A stretch of DNA of 39,605 nucleotides from the NCBI GenBank assembly GCA_035461525.1, contig DATHVD010000077.1, forward strand, positions 1 to 39,605, given 5' to 3'. This DNA is from JAIBJN01 sp035461525. Its GTDB lineage: Bacteria; Actinomycetota; Thermoleophilia; Gaiellales; Gaiellaceae. Shown one piece after another: positions 1-8,041 of the stretch; within the stretch, counting starts at the first letter, position 1; every line of letters begins with the position of its first letter. The notes under the pieces are model-generated. The model was not told the DNA's origin, made no database searches, and worked only from the letters and a program-made list of their open reading frames with translations. Both the position numbers and the translations under genes were made by a program.

Positions 1-647
1 ATGTGCTCGGGGCGGAGCTCGGCGACGGCGCCGAGGACGACGGCGGCGAGGGCGAGAGCCTCGTCGGCCGGCGGGTACTGCGGGTTGGGGATCGCGACGA
101 CGCGCATCCCAGCCGTACGCGCGCTCCTGATCCCGTTCTCGGAGTCCTCGACGGCGACGGCGCGCGCCGGGTCGACGCCCAGCCGCCGGGCGGCCTCGAG
201 GTAGACGTCCGGCGCCGGCTTCCCGCGCGGCACCTCCTCGGAGGAGACGGTCGCGGCGAAGCGGCGGCCGAGGCCGGACGCGTCGAGCACGAGGTCGATC
301 AGCTCCCGGTTGGAGGAGGAGGCGAGCCCGAGCGGCCAGCGGGCCGCGATCGCCTCGACGACGTCGACCGCCCCGGGCGGGAGCGGCAGCTCCTCGCGGT
401 AGACGGCCTCGAGCCGGCGGACGACCTCCGCGTTGATCTCCTCCGGCGGCTCGGGGAGCCCGATCGTCTCGTGCATGTAACGCGACCACTCGGGCGAGCT
501 CATCCCCATCATGTCCCGCGAGGCCTCGGGGTGCCAGCGCCCGCCGCGCTCCTCGGCGAGCCGCTGCCGCACCTCGTCCCAGACGTGCTCGGAGTCGACG
601 ATCACCCCGTCGAGGTCGAAGACGACCGCCTCCACGCCGCCCGTCAC
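1..647 (-). CDS. HAD-superfamily phosphatase (beta-phosphoglucomutase-like), 3' end cut by window
   Basis: Translation shows the HAD motifs in order: a nucleophile motif VFDLDGVIVDS near residue 10, a Ser motif (ASSSNREIDL) near residue 105, the Lys motif (GKPAPDVYLEAA) and the acidic motif VAVEDSENGIRSA. A helical cap domain lies between the first two, as in the beta-phosphoglucomutase/phosphatase subfamily. The expected role is Mg-dependent phosphate transfer or hydrolysis on a small sugar phosphate; the substrate cannot be read from sequence. I chose GTG at 647 because it overlaps the stop of the upstream flavin reductase (GTGA), which suggests translational coupling. The frame is open to the window edge (215 codons), close to the usual family length of about 220, so only a few C-terminal residues should be missing. 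Confidence 0.85.
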   Translation of the reverse strand, partial: MTGGVEAVVFDLDGVIVDSEHVWDEVRQRLAEERGGRWHPEASRDMMGMSSPEWSRYMHETIGLPEPPEEINAEVVRRLEAVYREELPLPPGAVDVVEAIAARWPLGLASSSNRELIDLVLDASGLGRRFAATVSSEEVPRGKPAPDVYLEAARRLGVDPARAVAVEDSENGIRSARTAGMRVVAIPNPQYPPADEALALAAVVLGAVAELRPEH

Positions 648-1084
648 AGCCACACGTACTCGCCGCCGACGCGCAGGAGGGCGGATCGCCCGGGCCCGCG
701 CTCGGCCGTCTCGACCGCGCCCACGAAGAGCGTGTGGTCGCCGGCCTCGTGCTCGGCCGCGAGGCGGCACTCGAGCCAGCCGAAGGCGCCCGCGAGCAGC
801 GGCGCTGCGCCCTCCTCCCGCAGGGCGACCCCGTGCCAATGCGCGAACGGCGGCACCCCGCGCGCGAAGTGCTGGGCGAGCGCGGCCTGGTCGCCCGCGA
901 GGAGGCTGACCGCGAACGCTCCGGCGCGGCGCAGGAGCTCGTGCATCGCCGCCTGCCGGCTGACGGCGACGCCGACGAGCGGCGGCGAGAGCGACAGCGT
1001 CACAATGGAGCCGACCGTGAGGCCGAGACGCTCCCCGTCCACGTCCACGGTGAGCACGGCCACTCCCGCGGGGACGCCGCGCAT
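644..1084 (-). CDS. Flavin reductase-like FMN-binding protein
   Basis: This 146-residue protein matches the flavin reductase-like domain family (PF01613). It has an N-terminal GVAVLTVD strand, the SLSPPLVGVAVSR segment, FAVSLLAGDQ followed by FARG, and a C-terminal DHTLFVGAVETAE strand. Such proteins use NAD(P)H to reduce FMN or bind FMN to support a partner monooxygenase; no partner oxygenase is adjacent. The start at ATG 1084 is the only good candidate upstream of the conserved core, although its Shine-Dalgarno is weak. It is in a minus-strand run with the coiled-coil gene upstream (29 bp gap) and the HAD gene downstream (4 bp overlap), so the three are probably cotranscribed. Confidence 0.85.
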   Translation of the reverse strand: MRGVPAGVAVLTVDVDGERLGLTVGSIVTLSLSPPLVGVAVSRQAAMHELLRRAGAFAVSLLAGDQAALAQHFARGVPPFAHWHGVALREEGAAPLLAGAFGWLECRLAAEHEAGDHTLFVGAVETAERGPGRSALLRVGGEYVWL

Positions 1085-1113
1085 GAGCGAGCGGAGGTCT
1101 TCGCCGGAGGAGC

Positions 1114-1722
1114 TCAGCTGCGCGGTTCGACCTGGAGCGCCTCGAGGAGCTCGGGATCCCGGCCCGCCTCCGGCGCAAGCTCCGGGAAGAGCTCCTTGAG
1201 CTGGGCGGCAACGTCGCGCAGGCCCTCGACGACGCGCTGCCGGCGCTCCTCGAGCGAGCGAATCTCGTCGCGCATCCGCTCGTGCTGCTGCCGGGCCGAC
1301 CCCTCGATCTGCGCAGCCATCTCCTGCGCCGCCTCGCGGGTCGCGCGCGCCTGCTCCTCCGCGTCGGCGAGGATGCGCCGCGCCTCCTCCTCGGCCTCGC
1401 GCCGCTGCTGGCTTCCGTAGCTGTCGACGGCCGTGCGGATGTCCCGCGCGTAATCGTCGGCGTCCCCGCGGACCCGCTCGGCCTCGGCGGTGAGGTGCTC
1501 GATCCGCTTGCGGGCCTCGGCCTGCGCCGTCTCGAGGGTCTCACGCCCCTGCGTCCGGGCCTCGTCGCGAATCCGCTCCGCTGCCTCCTCGGCGGCCCGC
1601 AGAACCCCGGCGACCGCGTCGCCGACCTCGGTGTAGCCCTTCGCCCGCTCAGGCTCCTGCCTGAGCGGCGTCACCGCCTCCGGGGTCTCGCTGACGGCGT
1701 CGTCGGACGACCGGCCCCGCAC
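1114..1722 (-). CDS. DivIVA/coiled-coil domain protein
   Basis: The 202-residue product is almost entirely charged heptad sequence rich in Ala, Glu, Arg and Gln (for example AEEAAERIRDEA and EEEARRILADAEEQA), ending in a short Pro-containing tail. This is the look of DivIVA/GpsB-type or ATP-synthase-b-like coiled-coil proteins that mark the cell envelope in Actinobacteria. The canonical DivIVA N-terminal membrane-binding segment is not obvious, so exact family and role are uncertain. The start is GTG 1722, preceded by AAAGGAG with 6-nt spacing; longer versions of this frame have no such site. It is transcribed divergently from the AhpD-like gene. Confidence 0.75.
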   Translation of the reverse strand: MRGRSSDDAVSETPEAVTPLRQEPERAKGYTEVGDAVAGVLRAAEEAAERIRDEARTQGRETLETAQAEARKRIEHLTAEAERVRGDADDYARDIRTAVDSYGSQQRREAEEEARRILADAEEQARATREAAQEMAAQIEGSARQQHERMRDEIRSLEERRQRVVEGLRDVAAQLKELFPELAPEAGRDPELLEALQVEPRS

Positions 1723-1772
1723 CTCACGCTCCTTTGGTGGACGGACACATCCTCGCTCGGGGACGGAACTTA

Positions 1773-1797
1773 TTGCATCCCTCGTCTCCAGATGCAA
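1773..1797. promoter_or_regulatory. Inverted repeat upstream of AhpD-like gene
   Basis: TTGCATC (1773-1779) and GATGCAA (1791-1797) form a perfect 7-bp inverted repeat with an 11-nt spacer. It lies in the intergenic gap between the divergent coiled-coil and AhpD-like genes and ends 15 nt before the chosen ATG of the latter. Position and symmetry suggest an operator; the protein that binds it is unknown. Confidence 0.45.
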
Positions 1798-1812
1798 ATG
1801 GCGTCGGGCAGA

Positions 1813-2388
1813 ATGCGCCGCGTGCCGCACATTCGCCTGATCGACGTCGACGAGGCGACCGGAGCGCTCGCCGACGAGTACCAGGCCGCGATCGCACGCG
1901 CGGGCAAGGTCTTCAACATCGTCAAGGCGATGTGCCTGAACCCGCGCACGCTCAACCGCTCGATGGAGCTCTACCTGGCGATCATGTACGGGGCCTCCGA
2001 GCTCTCCCGCGTCGAGCGCGAGCTCCTCGCCGTCGTCGTCTCGAATGCGAACGACTGCCACTACTGACGGCTCGCGCACGCAGACGACCTCCGTGCCGAG
2101 GGCGCAGCAGAGGAGCTGGTCGAGCACGCCAAGCACGACTACCGGGAGGCCGGGCTCGAGCCGCCTGTCCGCGCGCTCTGCGACTACGCCGTCAAGCTCA
2201 CGCTCGCCCCGGCCGCCGTCGGCCGCGCCGACGCGGACGAGCTCCGCGCCCACGGCTGGCGCGACGCGGCGATCCACGACGCCGTTCAGGTCGTCTCCTA
2301 CTTCAACTACATCAACCGCGTAGCCGAAGGGGTCGGGATCGAGGACGAGCCGGGCTGGGAGTCCGCGGGGCCCGAAGAGCCTACGTAA
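1813..2388 (+). CDS. AhpD-like peroxidase-related protein, probable selenoprotein with CxxU active site
   Basis: The frame encodes a carboxymuconolactone decarboxylase/AhpD-fold protein (HIRLIDVDEATG start, KVFNIVKAM, LAIMYGASELSRVERELLAVVVSNAND). Family members have an N-x-C-x-Y-C-x-x-A/H-H redox motif. Here the motif reads N-D-C82-H-Y then TGA at 2065-2067 then R-L-A-H-A-D-D-L. The frame continues for 106 more codons of family-like sequence (EGAAEELVEHAKHDYREAG, ELRAHGWRDAAIHDAVQVV) to TAA at 2386. The TGA exactly replaces the second active-site Cys codon and a hairpin follows it at once, so I read it as selenocysteine 85 rather than a stop. AhpD-like selenoproteins are known in bacteria. 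Predicted role: thiol or selenol-based peroxide reduction. The start could be ATG 1798, ATG 1813 or GTG 1822. A nonsense mutation remains possible. Confidence 0.75.
2065..2100 (+). promoter_or_regulatory. Candidate bacterial SECIS hairpin after in-frame TGA
   Basis: Directly after the TGA, CTCG (2071-2074) pairs with CGAG (2097-2100) and GCACG (2076-2080) pairs with CGTGC (2092-2096), with only C2075 bulged, giving 9 bp under an 11-nt loop. Two more pairs inside the loop (A2082-T2090, G2083-C2089) would leave loop ACGAC starting 17 nt after the TGA, within the spacing reported for bacterial SECIS elements. The loop contains G2086, but not in the first two positions as the consensus prefers. 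Confidence 0.5.
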
Positions 2389-2403
2389 CAGTCTGTTGCA
2401 AGG
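2384..2403. promoter_or_regulatory. Palindrome copy 1, AACAG-T-CTGTT core
   Basis: The core AACAGTCTGTT (2387-2397) is a perfect 5-bp-arm palindrome around one base and is followed by GCAA. It includes the TAA stop of the AhpD-like gene and lies about 70 nt upstream of trkA. Related copies occur at 7332-7348 and 9742-9766. Arms this close cannot form an RNA hairpin, so a dimeric DNA-binding protein site is the simplest reading. Confidence 0.45.
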
Positions 2404-2466
2404 GATCTTCGCGGAGCCCAAGGATCGCGCCGCCGACCTGGCGCCGAGCTACGCTGCGCGCTTGCC

Positions 2467-3864
2467 ATGAACATCGTCGTCCTCGGTGCGGGGCAGGTCG
2501 GCGCGACCATCGTCGAGGCGCTGCACGCCGACCACGACCTGACGGTCGTCGACCTCGACGCCGCGCGTCTCCAGCACCTCTCGTACCGCTACGACGTGCG
2601 CACGGTCACGGGCAACGGCGCCACCCGGCGCGTCCTCCAGGACGCCGGGGTCGCCGAGGCCGACCTCACGATCGCCTGCACCTCGCGCGACGAGATCAAC
2701 CTCGTCGCGGCGACCCTCGTGAAGAAGCTCTCCGACACGCAGACGATCGTCCGCACGTCGAATCCGGAGTACATGGAGGCCTGGCAGGAGCGCCAGATCG
2801 AGGTCGACGTCATGGTCTCGTCCGAACTCGAGACCGCCTACGCCGTCTCGCGCACGATCGGCGTCCCGGCCGCGCGCCAGACCGACGTCTTCGCCGACGG
2901 CCAGGTCCAAATCGTCGAGTTCGACGTCCCCCGCCAGGGGAGCGTCGACGAGCCGGCCGGCGTGTCGCTGACCGAGGCGGCCGAGCGGGCGGCCAAGAGG
3001 CCCCTCGGAAGCGACTACGACGCCGTCGTCGGGCTCCCCCTCAAGGACGCGAGCATCCCGCAGGACTCGAAGGTGGCGAGCATCATCCGGGCCGAGCGCG
3101 CGATCGTCCCGCGCGGCGATCAGTCGATCCGCCCCGGGGACAGGATCGTCGTCATCGGCTCGCCTGGCGCCGCGCGCGAATGGAGCCGGATCATGGCGCG
3201 GGGCGAGCGGCGCGTGGACGACGTCGTCGTCTACGGCGGCGGCCAGACCGGAATCGCGATCGCCCGCGTCCTCCTCGAGCAGGGCATCCGTGTCCGCGTC
3301 GTCGAGAAGAACGAGGAGCGGGCGCGGGAGGTCGCGGAGGAGCTGGCCGACGCGCGCGTCTACGCCGCCACCGGGGTCGACCCCGACTTCATCGAGCGCG
3401 AGCGCATCGGGCAGGCGAGCGCGGCGGTCTTCGCCATGCGCGAGGATGCGAAGAACCTCTACGCGGCCACGCTCGCGCGCGTGCACGGCGTCGGCTTCAC
3501 GATCGGCATCGTCCACGAGCCGATCTCCATGCAGGTGTTCGACCTGGCCGGCATCGACGTCGCCGTGAACCCGCGCCTGGTCACCGCCGAAGAGATCGTC
3601 CGCTTCGCGCACGACCCGAGGATCCGGCAGCTGGCCATGCTCGAGGGCGATCGCTTCGAGATCCTCGACATCACCGTCCGCGACACGAGCAAGCTGGTCG
3701 GGAAGCCGTTCAAGGAGCTCCCGATGACGGGCGCGCTGATCGGCGCCATCGTCCGCGACGGCAACGCGATCTTCCCCCACGGGGAGGACAAGCTCGAGCC
3801 CGGCGACCGCGCGATCATCTTCACCGAGTCGAGCCGGATCCCCGAGGTCGAGAAGGCGCTCTAG
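2467..3864 (+). CDS. trkA: Trk potassium uptake system NAD-binding protein TrkA
   Basis: The 465-residue protein has two tandem Rossmann/RCK units. The first nucleotide motif VLGAGQVGATIVEAL is at residues 5-19, with a ligand-binding TrkA_C segment around 140-220. The second motif VYGGGQTGIAIARVL is near residue 255, with a second TrkA_C domain after about residue 385. TrkA is the cytoplasmic regulator that binds NAD(H) or ATP and gates the TrkH channel for K+ uptake. The start ATG 2467 follows a TACGCT hexamer by 11 nt with no Shine-Dalgarno, suggesting a nearly leaderless transcript. The stop TAG overlaps the GTG start of the first trkH, so the three genes form a tight operon. Confidence 0.95.
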   Translation: MNIVVLGAGQVGATIVEALHADHDLTVVDLDAARLQHLSYRYDVRTVTGNGATRRVLQDAGVAEADLTIACTSRDEINLVAATLVKKLSDTQTIVRTSNPEYMEAWQERQIEVDVMVSSELETAYAVSRTIGVPAARQTDVFADGQVQIVEFDVPRQGSVDEPAGVSLTEAAERAAKRPLGSDYDAVVGLPLKDASIPQDSKVASIIRAERAIVPRGDQSIRPGDRIVVIGSPGAAREWSRIMARGERRVDDVVVYGGGQTGIAIARVLLEQGIRVRVVEKNEERAREVAEELADARVYAATGVDPDFIERERIGQASAAVFAMREDAKNLYAATLARVHGVGFTIGIVHEPISMQVFDLAGIDVAVNPRLVTAEEIVRFAHDPRIRQLAMLEGDRFEILDITVRDTSKLVGKPFKELPMTGALIGAIVRDGNAIFPHGEDKLEPGDRAIIFTESSRIPEVEKAL

Positions 3865-5393
3865 TGGCGGCCGCAGCGCGCGCTCTCCGTCCGGGGTCCC
3901 TCGGCGTGGACGTCGGAAGCGCGCTCAACCTCGTCGGGGCGCTGATCAAGTACCTCGGCGCCGCTTTCCTCTTCCCCGCCGCGGTCGCCGCCGGCTACGG
4001 GGAGCCCGTCTGGCCGTTCCTGGCCGCGGGCGCGATCACCGCCGGTGGCGGCTGGCTGCTCGAGCTGGGGACGTACGGGAAGGAGCGCGTCGGGCCGCGC
4101 GAGGGCTTTCTCGTCGTCGCCCTGACCTGGCTCGTCATCCCCGCATTCGGGGCCGTCCCGTACCTGCTCGTCGACGAGCCGCAGCTCGCCCGGCCCGTGG
4201 ACGCCTACTTCGAGGCGATGTCGGGCTTCACCGCCACCGGGGCGACGCTCCTCACGGACATCGAGGGCCTCGACCACTCCGTCGCCATGTGGCGGCAGTT
4301 CACGCAGTGGCTCGGGGGGATGGGGATCATCGTGCTCGCCGTCGCCGTGCTGCCGCGCCTGCGCGTCGGCGGCCGCCAGCTCTTCCAGTCGGAGCTCGCC
4401 GGGCCGACGGAGGTGGAGCGGCTCTCGACGACGATCCGGGAGACCGCCCGGCGCCTATGGGTCCTCTACGTGGCGCTGACAGGCGTGCTAATCGCCGCGC
4501 TGACGCTCTACGGCTGGACCGGGGCGGACGAGGCGATGGGCCCGTACGAGGCCGCCGCGCACGCCTTCACGACGCTGTCGATCGGCGGGTTCTCGACGCA
4601 GGCCGACTCGATCGCTGCCTTCGCGCCGGTGACCCAGTGGACGATCGTGCTCTTCATCGTCCTCGCGGGGATCAACTTCCTGCGCCTCTACCTCGTCTTC
4701 GTCCGCGGGCGCGTCCGCGTCGTCGCGCGCGACGACGAGTTCCGCCTCTACCTCGCGTTCCTCGCCGGAGGCTCGGCGCTCCTGCTCGCCGAGCTCTGGG
4801 CCGGAGACCTCTTCGCCGGCGAGGAGGCGATCAGGCACGCGGTCTTCCAGACGGTCTCGATCATGACGACGACCGGCTACGCCACGGCCGACTACACGGA
4901 GTGGAGCCCGCTCGCCACGCTCACGCTCCTGCTGCTCATGTTCGTCGGCGCCTCCGCGGGCTCGACGGGCGGCTCGATCAAGATCGTCCGCCACCTGCTC
5001 ATGTTCCGGATCATCCGCCGCGAGCTCGAGCACACGGTGCACCGCGAGGCCGTCGTCCCCGTCCGGCTCTCGAACACGGTCGTGGACGACCGGGCCCTGC
5101 GCGGCGTCGTCACCTTCATCGTCCTCTACGTTGGCCTCTTCGCCTTCGGCGCGCTCGGGCTCGCCGTCGACGCGAAGCGGGTCGCGGTCGAGGTGGGGGC
5201 CTTCGAGGCGCTCGGCGCGGCCGCCGCGTGCCTCGGCAACGTCGGCCCGGCGTTCGGGTTCGCGGGCCCGTTCGGGTCGTACGAGCCCTTCAGCGACCTC
5301 TCGACGGGCATCCTCACGGGCCTCATGTGGCTCGGCCGGCTCGAGATCATCTCGGTGGCCGTGCTCCTGACGAGGAGCTACTGGCGGGCGTGA
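3864..5393 (+). CDS. trkH: Trk potassium uptake channel subunit TrkH, copy 1
   Basis: The 509-residue polytopic membrane protein has the four pore-loop repeats of the TrkH/KtrB/HKT superfamily, each with its filter glycine: SGFTATGATLL, SIGGFSTQADS, TTTGYATADY and GNVGPAFGF. The signature WLGGMGIIVLAVAVLPRLR and the SAGSTGGSIKIVRHLL segment are also present. It should form the K+ translocating dimer gated by TrkA. GTG 3864 overlaps the trkA stop (TAGTG), so it is translationally coupled; longer upstream readings in this frame run antisense through other genes and are not real. It closely resembles the next gene, which indicates a tandem duplication. Confidence 0.93.
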   Translation: MAAAARALRPGSLGVDVGSALNLVGALIKYLGAAFLFPAAVAAGYGEPVWPFLAAGAITAGGGWLLELGTYGKERVGPREGFLVVALTWLVIPAFGAVPYLLVDEPQLARPVDAYFEAMSGFTATGATLLTDIEGLDHSVAMWRQFTQWLGGMGIIVLAVAVLPRLRVGGRQLFQSELAGPTEVERLSTTIRETARRLWVLYVALTGVLIAALTLYGWTGADEAMGPYEAAAHAFTTLSIGGFSTQADSIAAFAPVTQWTIVLFIVLAGINFLRLYLVFVRGRVRVVARDDEFRLYLAFLAGGSALLLAELWAGDLFAGEEAIRHAVFQTVSIMTTTGYATADYTEWSPLATLTLLLLMFVGASAGSTGGSIKIVRHLLMFRIIRRELEHTVHREAVVPVRLSNTVVDDRALRGVVTFIVLYVGLFAFGALGLAVDAKRVAVEVGAFEALGAAAACLGNVGPAFGFAGPFGSYEPFSDLSTGILTGLMWLGRLEIISVAVLLTRSYWRA

Positions 5394-6910
5394 GGCGGCC
5401 GTTGAGGGCGGGGCTCGGCGTCGACATCGGCGGCGCGCTGAACCTCGTCGGCCTCCTGCTCCGCTACCTCTCGCTCGCGTTCCTCTTCCCGGCCGGGATC
5501 GCCGTCGGCTACGGGGAGCCCACCTGGCCCTTCCTCGCGGCCGGGGCGATCACCGCCTCGACGGGGTGGGCGCTCGAGTTCCTAACCGCGGGCCGGGAGC
5601 GGATCGGCCCGCGCGAGGGCTTCCTCGTCGTCGCCCTGACCTGGCTCTTCGCGGGGGCGGCAGGCGCGATCCCGTACCTGCTCGTCGACGAGCCGCAGCT
5701 CGCAAGCCCGATGAACGCCTTCTTCGAGTCGATGTCCGGCTTCACGACGACGGGCTCGAGCGTGCTCGTGGACATCGAGGGGCTCTCGCACTCCGTCGCC
5801 ATGTGGCGCCAGCTCACGCAGTGGCTCGGGGGGATGGGGATCATCGTCCTCGCGCTCGCCGTGCTCCCTCGCCTCCGCGTCGGCGGGCGGCAGCTGCTCG
5901 AGTCGGAGCTCGGGCTCGAGCTCGAGCCGCTCACCGACTCGATCAGGGGGACTGCGCGCAAGCTCTGGGGCGTCTACGGAGCGCTCACGGGGGCGATGGT
6001 GGCCGTCCTCACGATCCTCGGGCTCTCCGGCGCCGACCCGAGCATGGGCTTCTACGAGGCGGTCGCCCACGCCTTCACGGCGCTCCCGACCGGGGGCTTC
6101 TCGACGCAGGCCGATTCGATCGCTGCCTTCGGCGTGGCGACCCAGTGGGTCGTCGTCGTCTTCATGATCCTCGGCGCGGTCAACTTCGCGCTCCTCTACC
6201 GGGCGTTCGTGCGGCTCAGCGTCCGGCCCTTCGGCCGCGACCAGGAGCTCCGGATGTACCTGGGCGTCCTCGCCCTCGCCTGCCTCGCCCTGCTCGCGGA
6301 GATCATCCGCACGGGCATCTACGCGGGTGAGGAGGCCGTTCGCCACGCCGTCTTCCAGGCGACGACGATCATGACGACGACCGGCTTCGCGAGCGCCGAC
6401 TTCAACACGTGGACCGCGGCCGCGCCGCTCGCGGCGCTCGTCCTCCTGGCGCTCATGTTCTCCGGCGGCTCGGCCGGCTCGACCTCGGGCTCGATCAAGG
6501 TCGTCCGCCACCTCCTCATCGCCCGGATCCTGCGCCGCGAGCTCGACCAGACGCTTCACCCCGAGCTCGTCGCGCCCGTCCGGCTGAACGCCCAGACGGT
6601 GGACGAGCGAACCGTACGCGCCGTGATCGGCTTCGTGCTCCTCTACATCGGGATCTTCGCCGCAGGATCCATCCTGCTCGTGGTCGAGTCGACGCGGGCC
6701 GGAGTGCCGGTGACGCCCTTCGAAGGCATGGCCGCCGCCGCGACGACGCTCGGGAACATCGGCCCGGCGTTCGGGTTCGCGGGCCCGTTCGGCTCGTTCG
6801 AGCCCTTCAGCAACCTCTCGAAGGGAGTCCTGATCGCGCTCATGTGGGTCGGCCGGCTCGAGCTCATCCCGGTGGCGGTGCTCTTCACGCGCGCGTACTG
6901 GCGGGCGTAG
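5390..6910 (+). CDS. trkH: Trk potassium uptake channel subunit TrkH, copy 2
   Basis: The 506-residue protein is a paralogue of the preceding TrkH. Its pore loops are SGFTTTGSSVL, PTGGFSTQADS, TTTGFASADF and GNIGPAFGF, so all four filter glycines are kept. Long stretches are the same between copies, such as WLGGMGIIVLA and the GPAFGFAGPFGS segment, while other parts differ enough to rule out a recent copy. GTG 5390 overlaps the stop of copy 1 (GTGA). With one trkA serving two trkH genes, the cell may make homodimers of either subunit or mixed dimers; that is inference. Confidence 0.93.
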   Translation: MRRPLRAGLGVDIGGALNLVGLLLRYLSLAFLFPAGIAVGYGEPTWPFLAAGAITASTGWALEFLTAGRERIGPREGFLVVALTWLFAGAAGAIPYLLVDEPQLASPMNAFFESMSGFTTTGSSVLVDIEGLSHSVAMWRQLTQWLGGMGIIVLALAVLPRLRVGGRQLLESELGLELEPLTDSIRGTARKLWGVYGALTGAMVAVLTILGLSGADPSMGFYEAVAHAFTALPTGGFSTQADSIAAFGVATQWVVVVFMILGAVNFALLYRAFVRLSVRPFGRDQELRMYLGVLALACLALLAEIIRTGIYAGEEAVRHAVFQATTIMTTTGFASADFNTWTAAAPLAALVLLALMFSGGSAGSTSGSIKVVRHLLIARILRRELDQTLHPELVAPVRLNAQTVDERTVRAVIGFVLLYIGIFAAGSILLVVESTRAGVPVTPFEGMAAAATTLGNIGPAFGFAGPFGSFEPFSNLSKGVLIALMWVGRLELIPVAVLFTRAYWRA

Positions 6911-6947
6911 GGACGATCCGTCCGGTGCCTTTCACACGCTCCCGGCC

Positions 6948-7230
6948 GTGCTGCCGGACGCCCTGAGACGCGGCTTCGCCGGGTTTGTCGGCGCGTTCGC
7001 TCTCGTCTTCGTCGGCGCGGGCGCGATCATGACCCGCGCGGAGCTCGTCGGCGTCGCCCTCGCGCACGGCTCGTGATCGCTGTCATGGCCTCGGCGGTCG
7101 GGCACATCTCGGGCGGCCACTTCAACCCGGCGGCACCCTCGGCTTCTTCGTCACGCGCCGGATCACCGCCCTGATCGCCGCGGTCTACTGGGTGAGCCAG
7201 TTCGCGGGCGCCGCGCTGGACCGACGCGTG
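6948..7230 (+). pseudogene. Aquaporin/MIP family pseudogene
   Basis: Frame 1 from GTG 6948 reads RRGFAGFVGAFALVFVGAGA, the first helix of a bacterial aquaporin, and stops at TGA 7074. A second frame starting at 7073 continues VMASAVGHISGGHFNPA, which contains the first NPA box with its usual SGxHFNPA context. A further one-base shift is needed to read TLGFFVTRRITALIAAVYWVSQFAGA, the next helix. The sequence then loses similarity, so the second half with the second NPA box is absent. Two frameshifts plus truncation make a functional channel very unlikely. It begins 38 nt after trkH copy 2. Confidence 0.75.
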
Positions 7231-7331
7231 GATCTGGTAATTCGCTCCGCCAGCCCGGACCGCCGATCGTCGGCACCCCGGCGAGTGACGTCGACGAGCC
7301 CGCCGCGGGCCGGCAGCCCTAGCCCGGCCAG

Positions 7332-7348
7332 GTAAACAGACTGTTACG
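7332..7348. promoter_or_regulatory. Palindrome copy 2, AACAG-A-CTGTT core
   Basis: On the plus strand this reads GTAAACAGACTGTTACG. On the minus strand it places CAGTCTGTT directly after the TAA stop of the esterase gene, just as copy 1 places CAGTCTGTT directly after the TAA of the AhpD-like gene. Function unknown; operator-like. Confidence 0.4.
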
Positions 7349-7997
7349 AGCCCAGCGCGGCCTTGAGCGTGGTGCGCCCCTGCGTGAGGGCGCCGGGGGC
7401 GATCTGGTGCCCGACCGGATCCTCGCGGTAGGAGACCGCGGCGCCCGCCTCCTCCAGCCGGTCGCGCGCGTCGCGGCCCCACTCGACGCCGATGATCGGG
7501 TCGTACGTTCCGTGCGAGATCGAGACGGGCAGCCCGGCGGCCTTGCCGAGGTCGAGCTCGAACTCCTCCACCCGCGGCACGAACCCGCTCAGCGCGAGGA
7601 TCGCCGCCGGCCGCGGTCGCGAGGCGGCGAGGCCGAGCGAGTACGACATGACGGCGCCCTGCGAGAAGCCGCCGAGCACGGTCCGTCCAGGCTCGACCCC
7701 CGCCTCCGCGAGCGTCTCGTCGAGCCACGAGGAGGCGGCGGCGAACGTCTCCAGGAAGGTCGGCGCGTCGGGGTAGCCGATCTCGCGCACGACGTACCAG
7801 TGCGCGCCTCCCGGCGGGAGCGAGAGCGGCCCGCGCGGGAGGATGCCGAGCAGGCGCCGCTCGGGGTCGAGCAGGTCGAGCAGCGGCGCGAGGTCGAGCT
7901 CGTCGGCGCCGCGGCCGTGCGAGAGGACGAGCGCGCCCGCCGGATCGCCGGCCGCCGGCCGCAGCCGGTGGGTGATCGGGGCGCGCTCGGGGGACAC
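7344..7997 (-). CDS. Phospholipase/carboxylesterase family alpha/beta hydrolase
   Basis: The 217-residue product has the features of the abhydrolase_2 (carboxylesterase/phospholipase) family. These are GALVLSHGRGADELDL at the oxyanion region, the nucleophile elbow GGFSQGAVMSY, the acid in SHGTYDPIIGVEW, and the catalytic His in DPVGHQIAPG. It should be a cytoplasmic serine esterase of broad ester substrates. The GTG start at 7997 lies 6 nt downstream of a TAAGCT hexamer (8004-8009) with no Shine-Dalgarno, which points to a leaderless mRNA. It is convergent with the aquaporin remnant. Confidence 0.9.
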   Translation of the reverse strand: MSPERAPITHRLRPAAGDPAGALVLSHGRGADELDLAPLLDLLDPERRLLGILPRGPLSLPPGGAHWYVVREIGYPDAPTFLETFAAASSWLDETLAEAGVEPGRTVLGGFSQGAVMSYSLGLAASRPRPAAILALSGFVPRVEEFELDLGKAAGLPVSISHGTYDPIIGVEWGRDARDRLEEAGAAVSYREDPVGHQIAPGALTQGRTTLKAALGS

Positions 7998-8003
7998 GCG
8001 GAG

Positions 8004-8009
8004 AGCTTA
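8004..8009 (-). promoter_or_regulatory. Candidate -10 box, leaderless esterase gene
   Basis: TAAGCT on the minus strand ends 6 nt before the GTG start at 7997. The same arrangement recurs before several other genes in the window. Confidence 0.4.
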
Positions 8010-8041
8010 GAGACGCCGCGGCTCGGCGCGGCGGGCAGCCG

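Noticed and set aside
1734..3863. Long upstream extension of the first trkH frame
   Set aside because: It runs out of frame through the AhpD-like and trkA genes; the real start is the GTG overlapping the trkA stop.
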